NCBI GenBank assembly: GCA_045579055.1
Contig: JAZNLK010000136.1
Span: 21,122-85,121 of the forward strand
DNA from: SIG440 sp045579055
Lineage (GTDB): Bacteria > Bacillota > Clostridia > Monoglobales > Monoglobaceae
Direction: 5' to 3'
DNA: 64,000 nucleotides
The notes beneath the pieces are model-generated. The model had not been told where the DNA came from. It did not search any database and worked only from the letters and a program-made list of their open reading frames with translations. This document shows positions 35,904 to 44,505 of this stretch, in pieces; position 1 is the first letter of the stretch; each line of letters begins with the position of its first letter. The position numbers were made by a program, and so were the translations under genes.

Positions 35904-36680
35904 ATGAATTTTCTGACTATCCAGCCATTATTTCCCGAACGCAAGATGTTCAGCATAAACCGACCCGACTTGGGCGAAACCGCAATCTGTTGTCATTTTC
36001 TCGCACCTGTAACAGTATGGTTCGGCGAAACAGAAATAAAGCTTCAACCCGGTGCCTGTATTTTTTGGGACTTTCACGCTCATCAACATTATGCCTGGAC
36101 GGACCGTGTTTTTCTGCACAATTGGTTCCACGCAGATGACTCAATGCATTCTCTTATGGAAAAATACAAATTGGAATACGAAACCGTCTACTATCCCCGG
36201 GACAACGACGCAATAACCAAGATATTCCAGCAAATCAACATTGAATTAACCCAAAAATCTGCATTTTATCAGGATGCAGTTGATGCCCTTGCAGAAAGCT
36301 TCTTTATCGAAGTTGCCCGCTCCGACAAGATGGAAAAAATAACCTCACCGATTAATTCCGAGCAAAAAGAGCATTTTTTATCTGTGCGTTCACAGATTCA
36401 TATGGAAATTCATAAGCCCTGGACGGTTGAGGATATGGCAAAATATGCCAATATGAGCCCCTCAAGATTTTATGAGCTTTACAAGAAATTCTTCGGTATT
36501 TCACCCCAAAAAGACTTGATTATCCGAAGAATTCACGCCGCACAAGCGATGCTTGAACGTGGAGATATGACCATCGCAAAGGTTGCAGAGTTGACGGGCT
36601 ACACCAACCAGTATCACTTCATCCGTCAGTTCAAGCAGATAACCGGAAAAACCCCGGGACAAACAAAAGCGAAAAAATAA
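35904..36680 (+). CDS. AraC-family transcriptional regulator
   Basis: 258 aa. The N-terminal about 150 residues form a cupin-type sensor (VTVWFGETEIKLQPGACIFW, then HQHYAW). The C-terminal AraC DNA-binding domain has two helix-turn-helices, about 172-197 (TVEDMAKYANMSPSRFYELY) and 222-253 (TIAKVAELTGYTNQYHFIRQF), ending in GKTPGQ. It probably binds a sugar and switches on nearby operons. Four tandem sites in the window (12595, 33906, 35839, 44371) have the 21-22 bp half-site spacing expected for this family. It is divergent from the GH2 gene. RBS is GAGGAGATG. The link between this regulator and the four sites is inference from site position and spacing. Confidence 0.9.
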   Translation: MNFLTIQPLFPERKMFSINRPDLGETAICCHFLAPVTVWFGETEIKLQPGACIFWDFHAHQHYAWTDRVFLHNWFHADDSMHSLMEKYKLEYETVYYPRDNDAITKIFQQINIELTQKSAFYQDAVDALAESFFIEVARSDKMEKITSPINSEQKEHFLSVRSQIHMEIHKPWTVEDMAKYANMSPSRFYELYKKFFGISPQKDLIIRRIHAAQAMLERGDMTIAKVAELTGYTNQYHFIRQFKQITGKTPGQTKAKK

Positions 36681-36735
36681 ATCGTTTCAGTTTTTGTTTT
36701 TTTAATATAAATTAAACAAAACGGTTAAAAAAACC

Positions 36736-36772
36736 TCAACCCCTTCAAGGAAGAAACCTTTGAAGGGGTTGA
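36736..36772. terminator. Bidirectional terminator between AraC gene and 1863-aa gene
   Basis: A 13-bp stem (36736-36748 with 36760-36772) with an 11-nt loop is flanked by A-rich DNA on the left and T-rich DNA on the right, so it can end transcription from both sides. Confidence 0.8.
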
Positions 36773-36795
36773 ATTTATATCATTTTCATATTAAT

Positions 36796-39700
36796 TTAAA
36801 ATGTGTCGGTCAAATCAATATCTTTCGATATCGGCTCACCGTCCGCCGTCCAGAAAAATGCACGCATTTTACCGTTTTCTTCCTTTACCTTGTTGTAAAG
36901 TGCACTTCCTGCATACATCACAAACTGTTGACTTTCACCCTTTCCGAAATCCAGCTCAGCACTGCCTTCAAAATCAGTGGAAATAAGCTTGCCTTCCGCA
37001 TCAAAATATCCGATAATTGGCATAAACTCACTTTGTTCAACATCTGTCGCCAGCACATTCAGCTTATTGTACACCTTGTCGTCCTCGCTGAAGTATTCCA
37101 CCTCAGCGGCACCAAGTTGCGACACCAACGCATTGTCAATTGCCCACTTTGAGCCAAGCCCCGTAAGGCTGGCGCCCGTTGACGTGGGGTCATTGCCCAC
37201 CTGACTCTGAGTTGCCTCAATCGCGAAAGCAAAATGCTTTGTCCAACTGCTGCTTATGGGCAAAGTCTGGGACTTTACAACAGGAGCCTCGTGATTGTCG
37301 GGATTATCGGTTACAACCATAATTTCAGTATATTCCGAATCTGTTTTTAGCTTTCTGTAAGCCTTCTTTACTCCATTTTCCTCAACAAGCTTATAGGTAT
37401 ACCAAGTTCCGATTTCAACATCGTTTGCCGGTATAATCCATCCGTCATTGTTGGCTGAATACATCTGAACAGAAAGAGAATGTCCAAGTGCCAGCTTGCA
37501 TATATCAACCGTCAGCTGATAATTGTCGGTAGGCATTGTTTGAACATCGCCGTTGAGTTCATATCTTCCCCAAGTATGTCCCGATTCAACGGTTCTTTCC
37601 ATAATCCAATGAGTGTTACAATCTTTAGTGCAGTATTCGGGAGTAAAGGTTCCCCAGACTCCGTCCTGACCTTCAAAATCCTTGCGGAAAACAACCCCCG
37701 ATGTGAGCTTTGCCGTCTGATTATAAACCTTTACATTATCCAGCCAATAATGGGTAGTAAATGCATTCTTACCGTTTTCCGTTGTGATATTACCAGTGAA
37801 GGCTGCATAACGTGGGTCACTGACAATTCTCACTCTGTTGTAGTTGCTGCTTCCTATTATGTTTGCCGAAGCAGTAGCCGCAGCCGCCTTTCCCATTCCC
37901 GTTTCAGGGTCTGTAACAATCACCAGAGGAGTTTTGCCGTCAACATACCTTGTTTCAACAGTATACCACTTGTCCTTTTTCGGTATTGCAGAGGCAGGAA
38001 TCACAATAATCCTTCCGCTGCCGTCATCATTGTCGGCAAGCTCCACACCGATTGCAACCCCTTCATCCTTTTTCAGAATATCATAGGTCACAACAACACC
38101 GTTTTTTAGGTCTATGTCAAATCCGTTTTGGCTTCCTGTGGCCTGAGAAGTGGCAAAGCCGTCAAAGGAGTAGGTTGAGCCTGATGTGTTGTTGGTTATG
38201 GTGATATCCAGAACCTTGTTGCCTGTTCCGTCATCAACCACCTTTAATATATCATCATAAGCATCCGAACTTGAACCCGGAGCCGCATCAACGGTCACAC
38301 CACTTTTGCCGCTGTCATAATCCTGAACAAAAATCAGATGCTTGTCACCGAACATTGTTCCTGTCAGGTCTTCCACGCCTGTTCCCGATTTCGGAGCATA
38401 GTTCAGATATTCATTAAGATAAGATGCCGATGCAACCTCACCGCTCCAGAGAACGAAGCTATCCTCCATATCCGAAATATTCTTACCGAAGGCTTCCGCA
38501 CAGGCATCAATGTCAAGATACCCCTTTGACAGGCAGACTTCACCAAAAGTCTTTGTTGCACCGTTCACGGAATATGTGTTTGCACCTTCTGTGAACACAA
38601 CTTCACCGTCACCGATGCTGAAAACAAGATTGTTTCCGCTGACCTTTGATGTCGCACCGAAAATCTTTCCGATTACTGTCGCATCATACTTTCCGTCAAT
38701 AACCGTCACATCAACGCTTTCGCCGTAAATCATTGCCGTTCCCGACATCTTGGGAACAAAACATAAGGTATCGGAAACAGAACCTGAACTTTCACCCCAG
38801 TTATATCTTTCGTGCACTTCTTCAAATCGTTTCTGACTTCTCACCTTGCTCTTGTCAATTGCATAAGTGATTGAACGTCTTGGTGTGTGAAGATTATTCC
38901 ACTGGATATAAACCGTGTCGCCGAACACACGCAGAACGTGGTTGCAGGCATCGTAGGATGGGAACTGGCTCTGTTCATTGAGCGTTGCCACAAACTCCCA
39001 GGACTCCATTCCGTCATAGCTGACCATAAGTGCAAAGCGGTTGCGGGGGCGGTGCTGATACCGATAATCATAGGTCACCGCATCATACTGCATAATTGCC
39101 CAGTAGGTGTTGAGATCCTCGCTGTCACGTTCCACCGCATAAGTACAAAGAGGTGAAATCAGCTGAGACGGTCTCCACTCATCAAAGCTCACACCATTAT
39201 CCCTTGAGTCACAATACATAACAAAACCCTCGCCGGAACGTGCGAACCAGCGGATTGTGCCGTCAGGGAGCTCAACGTGAGAACCTTCCTGAAGATTCAT
39301 TCCATCCTCACCGCTGTTGTAGGTGGTTTCCGATCTATACCAGTTTTTCAGGTCATCGGAATAAAAAGTGTCCATTTCATTGATTGTTCCGTATTCACTG
39401 AATCCATAGCCGGGACTGATGAAAACACGTCCGTTCTTCGCCTGAGTTATGCTGCCTGTCAGAACAACACGTCTCTGGTCATCATCCTCGTTCATATATC
39501 CCACTCGTGTCCAGGTTTTCGCATCATCGGATGAAACCCATATCTCCACCGGATTGGTAAGTTCTCCGGTACGCAGCTCCATAAGTCTTCCGTCATTGAG
39601 ACGGATTCGGTTTTCGGTGGCAGAGCTTGCGGTATATTCCGACCAGGTTTCACCGCCGTCGGTGGTCTTTATGTGTCCGTTTGCCTGAATATAAACCGCA

Positions 39701-42387
39701 CCTGTCTTATCTTCCCAGATTTCCGCAATTCCCACTTTATCGCTGATTGTTGCAGTCTTCACCGCCGCCGTAACCGCACAGCGACCCTCATATTCCAGAT
39801 TGTCAATTGCGGCTGAACCGTCGGTTACTCCAAATCCTATATATCCATTGAGAGGGAAGTTGAGATTTTCCTTTTTTGCAACGGTCACTCCGTCACAAAT
39901 CAGTTCAATGTATGAATCCTTGAGCTTGAGTTCAAAATCATGCCAAGCATTCATTGTAGGTGCCGCTCCCGAAAAATCAGTACGACTGTCGGCTTTGAAA
40001 GAACCGAACTGGCTCCACTCATCAATATACCATTTGCCGCTTGTGAAATCGTAACCCGCTTTCAGGTCATACCAGTTTTTAAAACGTCTTGCTGTCACAT
40101 AGAAGTTACTTGTGCCGTTGAGCTTTGCTGACCACTTTGCATTCACGTCATAGCTCTGCCCGTTGAGAAGATATGCACCACCGCTGATTGTCATTACACC
40201 GCCTTCAACCACGGCATTTCCGCCGTCAGAAAGCCAGAAATCAAGGGGTTCAAACTCAGTGTTGCCTTCAAAATCCTCCCTGTGATAAAACAAATCGTCC
40301 GTATTCTTTATCGAAACAATTGTTGAAGCCTCCGGATTTTCCATTGTGCGGATAAGCTCCGCAGGTCTGGGATTTGAAGGCATCGCAAATGAACCCTTGT
40401 AAATATTGTCGCACCATACCTGTGCAAGACCCTTGGCAACCGTAATTCGCCAGTAACCTTTCGCAACATCCCCCTCAAGAACAATTTCATCCTCGCCGCC
40501 CAGAGTATTCTGCATCATTGCAAGAAGAACTCCGTTCTTCATTGAAAGGTCAATCTTATAAAATCCGTCATAAAAAACTATACTTTCATCAGACGCATCC
40601 GTTTTATCGAACTCAATTGAATAATTATGACCGATATTTTCAATTCTCTTTCTGTATTCGTCCTTTTGTAGCCATTCTTCTTCAAAAACAAGGTTTTTCA
40701 CCCCTGTTTCCGACTTCGTAAAGCCCGAAATACCGCTATATTCAACATTTACCTCACTTGTCCTCGGCATCAGGAAGGAACCGGCAAAATGTCCGTTATA
40801 ATAAATCATTCCATAGCCCGAGGTTGTCACAATACGATAGTCGCCCTGCCCAAGAGGAAAGCTTTCCGCCCCGTCAATGGTTTTCACAACAACAGAATTG
40901 TCGGAATGTGTCATATTCAGTTCAAAATAGCCGTCAGCCACATTCACCTCACCCTGACCGCCCTCAAAGGAGTAGTCAAGCATATATTCACGAGCCGAGT
41001 TAATTCCCACACTTTCGCTTTCGTTTTGTGCAGATTTCACGGTTATGATGCTTTCAACGTCGCCTGCCTGTCCCACACCTGCAGACACACGGTATGTTCC
41101 TATCTTTGCATTCTTCAGCACATATTCATAGTTCGGAGCATAGCCCCTGCCCACATTAAGACCGTTCACAAAGAAATCAACATAATCAACAGAATTTGTC
41201 ACCGTTGCCTTGAAGGTTATGTTGCCTCCTTCGGCAAATTCTCCGCCGTTTGCAGGTGTTGAAAGACTGATTTCGGGGAAATAGGGCTTGTAGTGAATAT
41301 TTCCCAGTTCAAGGTGACAGTCTTCGTTGCCCACAGCTTCAACCATAATGCGGAAAAGCGGTTTCATTCCTGCGGATGCGGGCATACGGTATCTTGTGAC
41401 CTGACCGCCATCCATATAGATTGTGACGTATTCTCCTCTGATTTCGAACTTCCAATGGTGCAGGTCGTTTCCGATGTCGGTAAGGATTCCGTAGTCACCG
41501 GTGGATGATGTTTCGGCAGAAACACATCTGATTCTGTCAGGGCTAAGGTAATGATAGTTGTTGTAGCCATTAGTTGCCGCCTTCAACACAATTGATTCCG
41601 AACCGTAATTGTGAATCTGAAGGTCAAAGTCCATATCAAAATTATCAGGGGTCTTGGGGGCACGTTCCACCTGAAAATACCCCGACTTGTCCTTGATTTT
41701 GAACTCAATATTACCATTACTATTCACAAAAATCTCATCACAGTCAGTGATTGTCCAGCCCTCTGTGGACGTTGCCCAGTTGGTTGTGAATTCTGAGGCA
41801 TATTCTGTTTCAGCAGGAGCTGTGAGAATCATTGGCGACAAATCGCTTCCGTCAGGCTTGGTGATTGAAAAATCCTTCACCTGAACTGCACCGTCAGGAG
41901 TTGCCCCGGATGTGCAGAAATAAGCAAATTTACCCCATGAATTGTCCTGAGCCGTTCCCGTTGCGAAATAGGTATCATCAATATAGATATCAAAAGCTTC
42001 GTTTCTCACTTTAAGCTTGTATGTATGCCAATTTGTGTCGGTGGTGTGCATCCAGTATTTGCCGTTGAAATCCCAGATTCTGTCCTTATATACATAGATT
42101 CCGGCACGGTGCTTGCCTGTGCAGAAGTAAGCAGCCTGAAAGGCATTTGTTCCCCACTCCGACACACGCATTGAAAAGCTGACATCAAAGCTGTCGGGAA
42201 TATTCAGGGTCTTTCTCGCCTCAGAAGCTGTATTCATCGTGAGAGTTGACCCGGAATAGGATATGTTTTTTGTTTGCCAGCCTGACCAGGGATAAGTGGT
42301 TGCCGCAGATGCATCAATGGGTGTAAACACCGGAGCGATGCAAGTTAATATCATAACCAAAGTCATCAAAAACGCAATTTTTTTCAT
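36796..42387 (-). CDS. Giant secreted LamG/Ig/propeller protein, extended paralogue of the 1422-aa protein
   Basis: 1863 aa. Signal peptide about 1-29. The first about 1310 residues follow the 1422-aa protein at 22452-26720 closely: two LamG-like sandwiches, one Ig-like domain (VNLx of NGLNVGRGYAPNYEYVLKNAKIGTYRVSAG type), a third LamG-like sandwich, a sialidase-type propeller with Asp-box-like motifs (TDGGETW, SDDAKTW, YDGMESW) and a Cu-amine-oxidase-N-like domain. It lacks the second Ig-like domain. About 540 extra C-terminal residues add two LamG-like modules (HYWLDNVKVYNQ, WAIDNALV) and the shared terminal beta module (MRAFFWTADGEPISKDIDL). No SLH or sortase signal. Secreted glycan-active or glycan-binding role inferred; no FRIP motif. 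RBS AGGGGGA; promoter not clear. Confidence 0.78.
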   Translation of the reverse strand: MKKIAFLMTLVMILTCIAPVFTPIDASAATTYPWSGWQTKNISYSGSTLTMNTASEARKTLNIPDSFDVSFSMRVSEWGTNAFQAAYFCTGKHRAGIYVYKDRIWDFNGKYWMHTTDTNWHTYKLKVRNEAFDIYIDDTYFATGTAQDNSWGKFAYFCTSGATPDGAVQVKDFSITKPDGSDLSPMILTAPAETEYASEFTTNWATSTEGWTITDCDEIFVNSNGNIEFKIKDKSGYFQVERAPKTPDNFDMDFDLQIHNYGSESIVLKAATNGYNNYHYLSPDRIRCVSAETSSTGDYGILTDIGNDLHHWKFEIRGEYVTIYMDGGQVTRYRMPASAGMKPLFRIMVEAVGNEDCHLELGNIHYKPYFPEISLSTPANGGEFAEGGNITFKATVTNSVDYVDFFVNGLNVGRGYAPNYEYVLKNAKIGTYRVSAGVGQAGDVESIITVKSAQNESESVGINSAREYMLDYSFEGGQGEVNVADGYFELNMTHSDNSVVVKTIDGAESFPLGQGDYRIVTTSGYGMIYYNGHFAGSFLMPRTSEVNVEYSGISGFTKSETGVKNLVFEEEWLQKDEYRKRIENIGHNYSIEFDKTDASDESIVFYDGFYKIDLSMKNGVLLAMMQNTLGGEDEIVLEGDVAKGYWRITVAKGLAQVWCDNIYKGSFAMPSNPRPAELIRTMENPEASTIVSIKNTDDLFYHREDFEGNTEFEPLDFWLSDGGNAVVEGGVMTISGGAYLLNGQSYDVNAKWSAKLNGTSNFYVTARRFKNWYDLKAGYDFTSGKWYIDEWSQFGSFKADSRTDFSGAAPTMNAWHDFELKLKDSYIELICDGVTVAKKENLNFPLNGYIGFGVTDGSAAIDNLEYEGRCAVTAAVKTATISDKVGIAEIWEDKTGAVYIQANGHIKTTDGGETWSEYTASSATENRIRLNDGRLMELRTGELTNPVEIWVSSDDAKTWTRVGYMNEDDDQRRVVLTGSITQAKNGRVFISPGYGFSEYGTINEMDTFYSDDLKNWYRSETTYNSGEDGMNLQEGSHVELPDGTIRWFARSGEGFVMYCDSRDNGVSFDEWRPSQLISPLCTYAVERDSEDLNTYWAIMQYDAVTYDYRYQHRPRNRFALMVSYDGMESWEFVATLNEQSQFPSYDACNHVLRVFGDTVYIQWNNLHTPRRSITYAIDKSKVRSQKRFEEVHERYNWGESSGSVSDTLCFVPKMSGTAMIYGESVDVTVIDGKYDATVIGKIFGATSKVSGNNLVFSIGDGEVVFTEGANTYSVNGATKTFGEVCLSKGYLDIDACAEAFGKNISDMEDSFVLWSGEVASASYLNEYLNYAPKSGTGVEDLTGTMFGDKHLIFVQDYDSGKSGVTVDAAPGSSSDAYDDILKVVDDGTGNKVLDITITNNTSGSTYSFDGFATSQATGSQNGFDIDLKNGVVVTYDILKKDEGVAIGVELADNDDGSGRIIVIPASAIPKKDKWYTVETRYVDGKTPLVIVTDPETGMGKAAAATASANIIGSSNYNRVRIVSDPRYAAFTGNITTENGKNAFTTHYWLDNVKVYNQTAKLTSGVVFRKDFEGQDGVWGTFTPEYCTKDCNTHWIMERTVESGHTWGRYELNGDVQTMPTDNYQLTVDICKLALGHSLSVQMYSANNDGWIIPANDVEIGTWYTYKLVEENGVKKAYRKLKTDSEYTEIMVVTDNPDNHEAPVVKSQTLPISSSWTKHFAFAIEATQSQVGNDPTSTGASLTGLGSKWAIDNALVSQLGAAEVEYFSEDDKVYNKLNVLATDVEQSEFMPIIGYFDAEGKLISTDFEGSAELDFGKGESQQFVMYAGSALYNKVKEENGKMRAFFWTADGEPISKDIDLTDTF

Positions 42388-42496
42388 AATTGTCCCCCTG
42401 TTCTTTTGGGTTAATAGAATTACTGTATATTTAATCAGAATTCTTCTGTTTTTTTCGGAATTAAAATGTTCTGTCGCAAATTTTTATGTCAAAAAG

Positions 42497-42592
42497 CTCC
42501 TTCGACCCGCATACGCTCCGCTCAGGATGACCGCAAGCAGTCACTTTTACCGTCATTCCGAGCCCGTCGAGGAATCTTTCTGCAAAAGATCC
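42497..42592. repeat. CHSERSEE-type intergenic repeat (second copy)
   Basis: CTCCTTCGACCC ... CTCAGGATGACCG ... CGTCATTCCGAGCCCGTCGAGG AATC is the same dispersed repeat class as at 18524-18592, in two adjacent arms. It occupies most of the 327-bp gap between the 1863-aa and 505-aa genes. Confidence 0.6.
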
Positions 42593-42615
42593 AACATTTA
42601 CAAAAAAACTGTTTT

Positions 42616-42647
42616 AAAAAGGGAACCCACAATTTCTGCGGGTTCCC
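42616..42647 (-). terminator. Terminator of the 505-aa gene
   Basis: An 8-bp stem GGGAACCC (42621-42628) and GGGTTCCC (42640-42647) is followed on the minus strand by TTTTT (42616-42620). Confidence 0.7.
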
Positions 42648-42714
42648 TCCCTTGGGAGCAAATTCATCAAGTCGTTTTGTCCCGTAAAATCTAATTTTTC
42701 AATTTCGGATTAAA

Positions 42715-44232
42715 TTATTTAACAATCATTTCAGCAACATTCATTACGTCACGGATCGGAACAAGTGTTCCCATTGAATCCAAAAGGAATACCTTCGCAA
42801 CAAGGTTTTCTGCACGTGAATCAGTTTCAAGGTTCACATCAACTGTGCCTTCAACACTGATATCAGCCGCTGCAGCGCCCTTGAACACATCGCCGTCATA
42901 AAACGCAACGATTGCTGTGTAGTTTCCGTTGGGTTTTGTGATACCAAGTTCACCAACAATACCTGTCTCGGTCTGTTCAAAAGCTCCTGTTATAGCTACA
43001 TCCAATGAGTTTGTAACCTGAATATTGTCAACAGTCCAGACTGTGTTTGCATCAACTACATCTTTGCTGGCACCATAAACGTGTGCATTACCACCTGACA
43101 AATAAACCAAACGAATACTATCTGTATTACTACCTGTAATTTGACCAGTTGTATAGTCAACATCAACAGTCAATTCTTCCCATTCGGTTTCGCCTTCAGC
43201 TTTTCTAAAAAGGGTCATCACTGGGGCAAACCCAGATGAACGCCAAGGTTCTGCATTACCCTTGTAGGTATACTTCACGTCTTTTTCACCAACGTCACCA
43301 AGATGAATTGTACATGATTTATTGCTGGTAGCACCTTTTGAATGAAGAATAAAGCTAATGGGCTGGTCACCGCCTGTTCTCACAGCATCAAATGTAATGC
43401 TGTAATAGCTGGCATTGAGGTCTGTAAAATTAATACCTGTATTTCTCAACCAGGTATCAGCACCGCCAACCGATGTAATGGAAGACTCTGTGTTGGTATA
43501 AACAACATTTCTTTGATTGGGATAATATTTTGTAATAACCGCGTTATCCAGATAATAGTGAGCATTAAAGAGATTTGCCGTATCAACTGAAGCTGCACCC
43601 AGATTTATATATCTGGTGTCAAGCCCCAAATGAAATGTTGCTCCGCCACGACCGCCTGTTATATGACAAGTTGTTCCCGGAACAAGCTTTGTGTAGGCTG
43701 AATCGGGAGCATCGGTCATCTTAACATAATAGTTCTTAACACCATTGTCCACATCAACCTTAACTGTGTTCCACATTCCATCTACAAGCGCCGAAGGATA
43801 AATGTGAACACCTTCATAGTTGGAAAAGACAAGCGAAAAGCCGGTTGTGTTTACCACAGGATACAAATCAAAGGTAAATGTATACTTTGAACCAACAGCT
43901 GAAACACTCGAAAGGAATCCGCTTTCATATACCTGTGCCATAACATGCTTTGCAGCCTTGGTATAATCAACGTTTGCATCATACGCGGAACCGTCATATT
44001 TGAATTCCATAACATTGTTGCCGTCAACATCTACAATACCCCATGTGCCACCTGTAGCACCATCTACCGTTTTCAGCTGTGATGAAGTACTTTCGTCTGC
44101 CCCGCCATCAAAATTTCTGACAAAGATATCAGCAGTCTTACCATAATATGCGGGAATTGCAGCATTTGTGTTGATTGCCATGAAACTTAAAAGCATCATC
44201 AGGCAAAGAGCCAAACTTATTACTTTTTTCAT
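42715..44232 (-). CDS. Secreted LamG-like protein (505 aa)
   Basis: 505 aa. Signal peptide about 1-24. Two LamG/concanavalin-like modules follow (about 35-235, ending in HYYLDNAVITKYYP, and about 240-405, ending in WTVDNIQVTNS), then the shared C-terminal beta module (about 410-505, KVFLLDSMGTLVPIRDVM). The C-terminal extension of the 1863-aa protein has the same arrangement. No wall anchor or catalytic motif is visible, so an exported glycan-binding protein is the best guess. RBS AAGGAGG. It is monocistronic, with operator site 4 and a clear promoter upstream and a terminator downstream. Confidence 0.75.
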   Translation of the reverse strand: MKKVISLALCLMMLLSFMAINTNAAIPAYYGKTADIFVRNFDGGADESTSSQLKTVDGATGGTWGIVDVDGNNVMEFKYDGSAYDANVDYTKAAKHVMAQVYESGFLSSVSAVGSKYTFTFDLYPVVNTTGFSLVFSNYEGVHIYPSALVDGMWNTVKVDVDNGVKNYYVKMTDAPDSAYTKLVPGTTCHITGGRGGATFHLGLDTRYINLGAASVDTANLFNAHYYLDNAVITKYYPNQRNVVYTNTESSITSVGGADTWLRNTGINFTDLNASYYSITFDAVRTGGDQPISFILHSKGATSNKSCTIHLGDVGEKDVKYTYKGNAEPWRSSGFAPVMTLFRKAEGETEWEELTVDVDYTTGQITGSNTDSIRLVYLSGGNAHVYGASKDVVDANTVWTVDNIQVTNSLDVAITGAFEQTETGIVGELGITKPNGNYTAIVAFYDGDVFKGAAAADISVEGTVDVNLETDSRAENLVAKVFLLDSMGTLVPIRDVMNVAEMIVK

Positions 44233-44334
44233 AAATTTTCCTCCTTAAATTAGAGTTTTGCATTCTTCTGAAAACCAAAGATTCATCCTTTGGTGGCCGG
44301 ATTCAGAAAGAATAATTTAATTCTTTGTAGTTTC

Positions 44335-44363
44335 ATCTTAACCCAATTATGCTCAATTGTAAA
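44335..44363 (-). promoter_or_regulatory. Promoter of the 505-aa gene
   Basis: TTTACA (44358-44363), 17-bp spacer, TAAGAT (44335-44340) on the minus strand. Operator site 4 begins 7 bp upstream of the -35. Confidence 0.7.
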
Positions 44364-44370
44364 TGTTTTT

Positions 44371-44399
44371 TCCTACTGAAAAAGTTGACATATCCTCCG
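44371..44399. promoter_or_regulatory. Tandem AraC-type operator, site 4 (505-aa gene)
   Basis: TCCTACT (44371-44377) and TCCTCCG (44393-44399), 22 bp apart, with TTGACATA between. It shares 28 identical bp (44369-44396) with site 1 although the downstream genes are unrelated. Confidence 0.65.
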
Positions 44400-44425
44400 A
44401 CCCAAAATTTCCCTACCCATAAAAT

Positions 44426-44478
44426 AATGCCACTCTGTACGGAGGCAAAGAACATTCAAGCCTCAACAGAATGGCATT
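44426..44478 (-). terminator. Terminator of operon B
   Basis: A long hairpin: 44426-44438 pairs with 44466-44478 over 13 positions with one mismatch, and an inner GAGGC/GCCTC stem extends it. On the minus strand ATTATTTTAT follows. A T-rich run also follows on the plus strand. Confidence 0.65.
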
Positions 44479-44505
44479 TTTCATTTTTCAAGAAATCATC
44501 AATAA

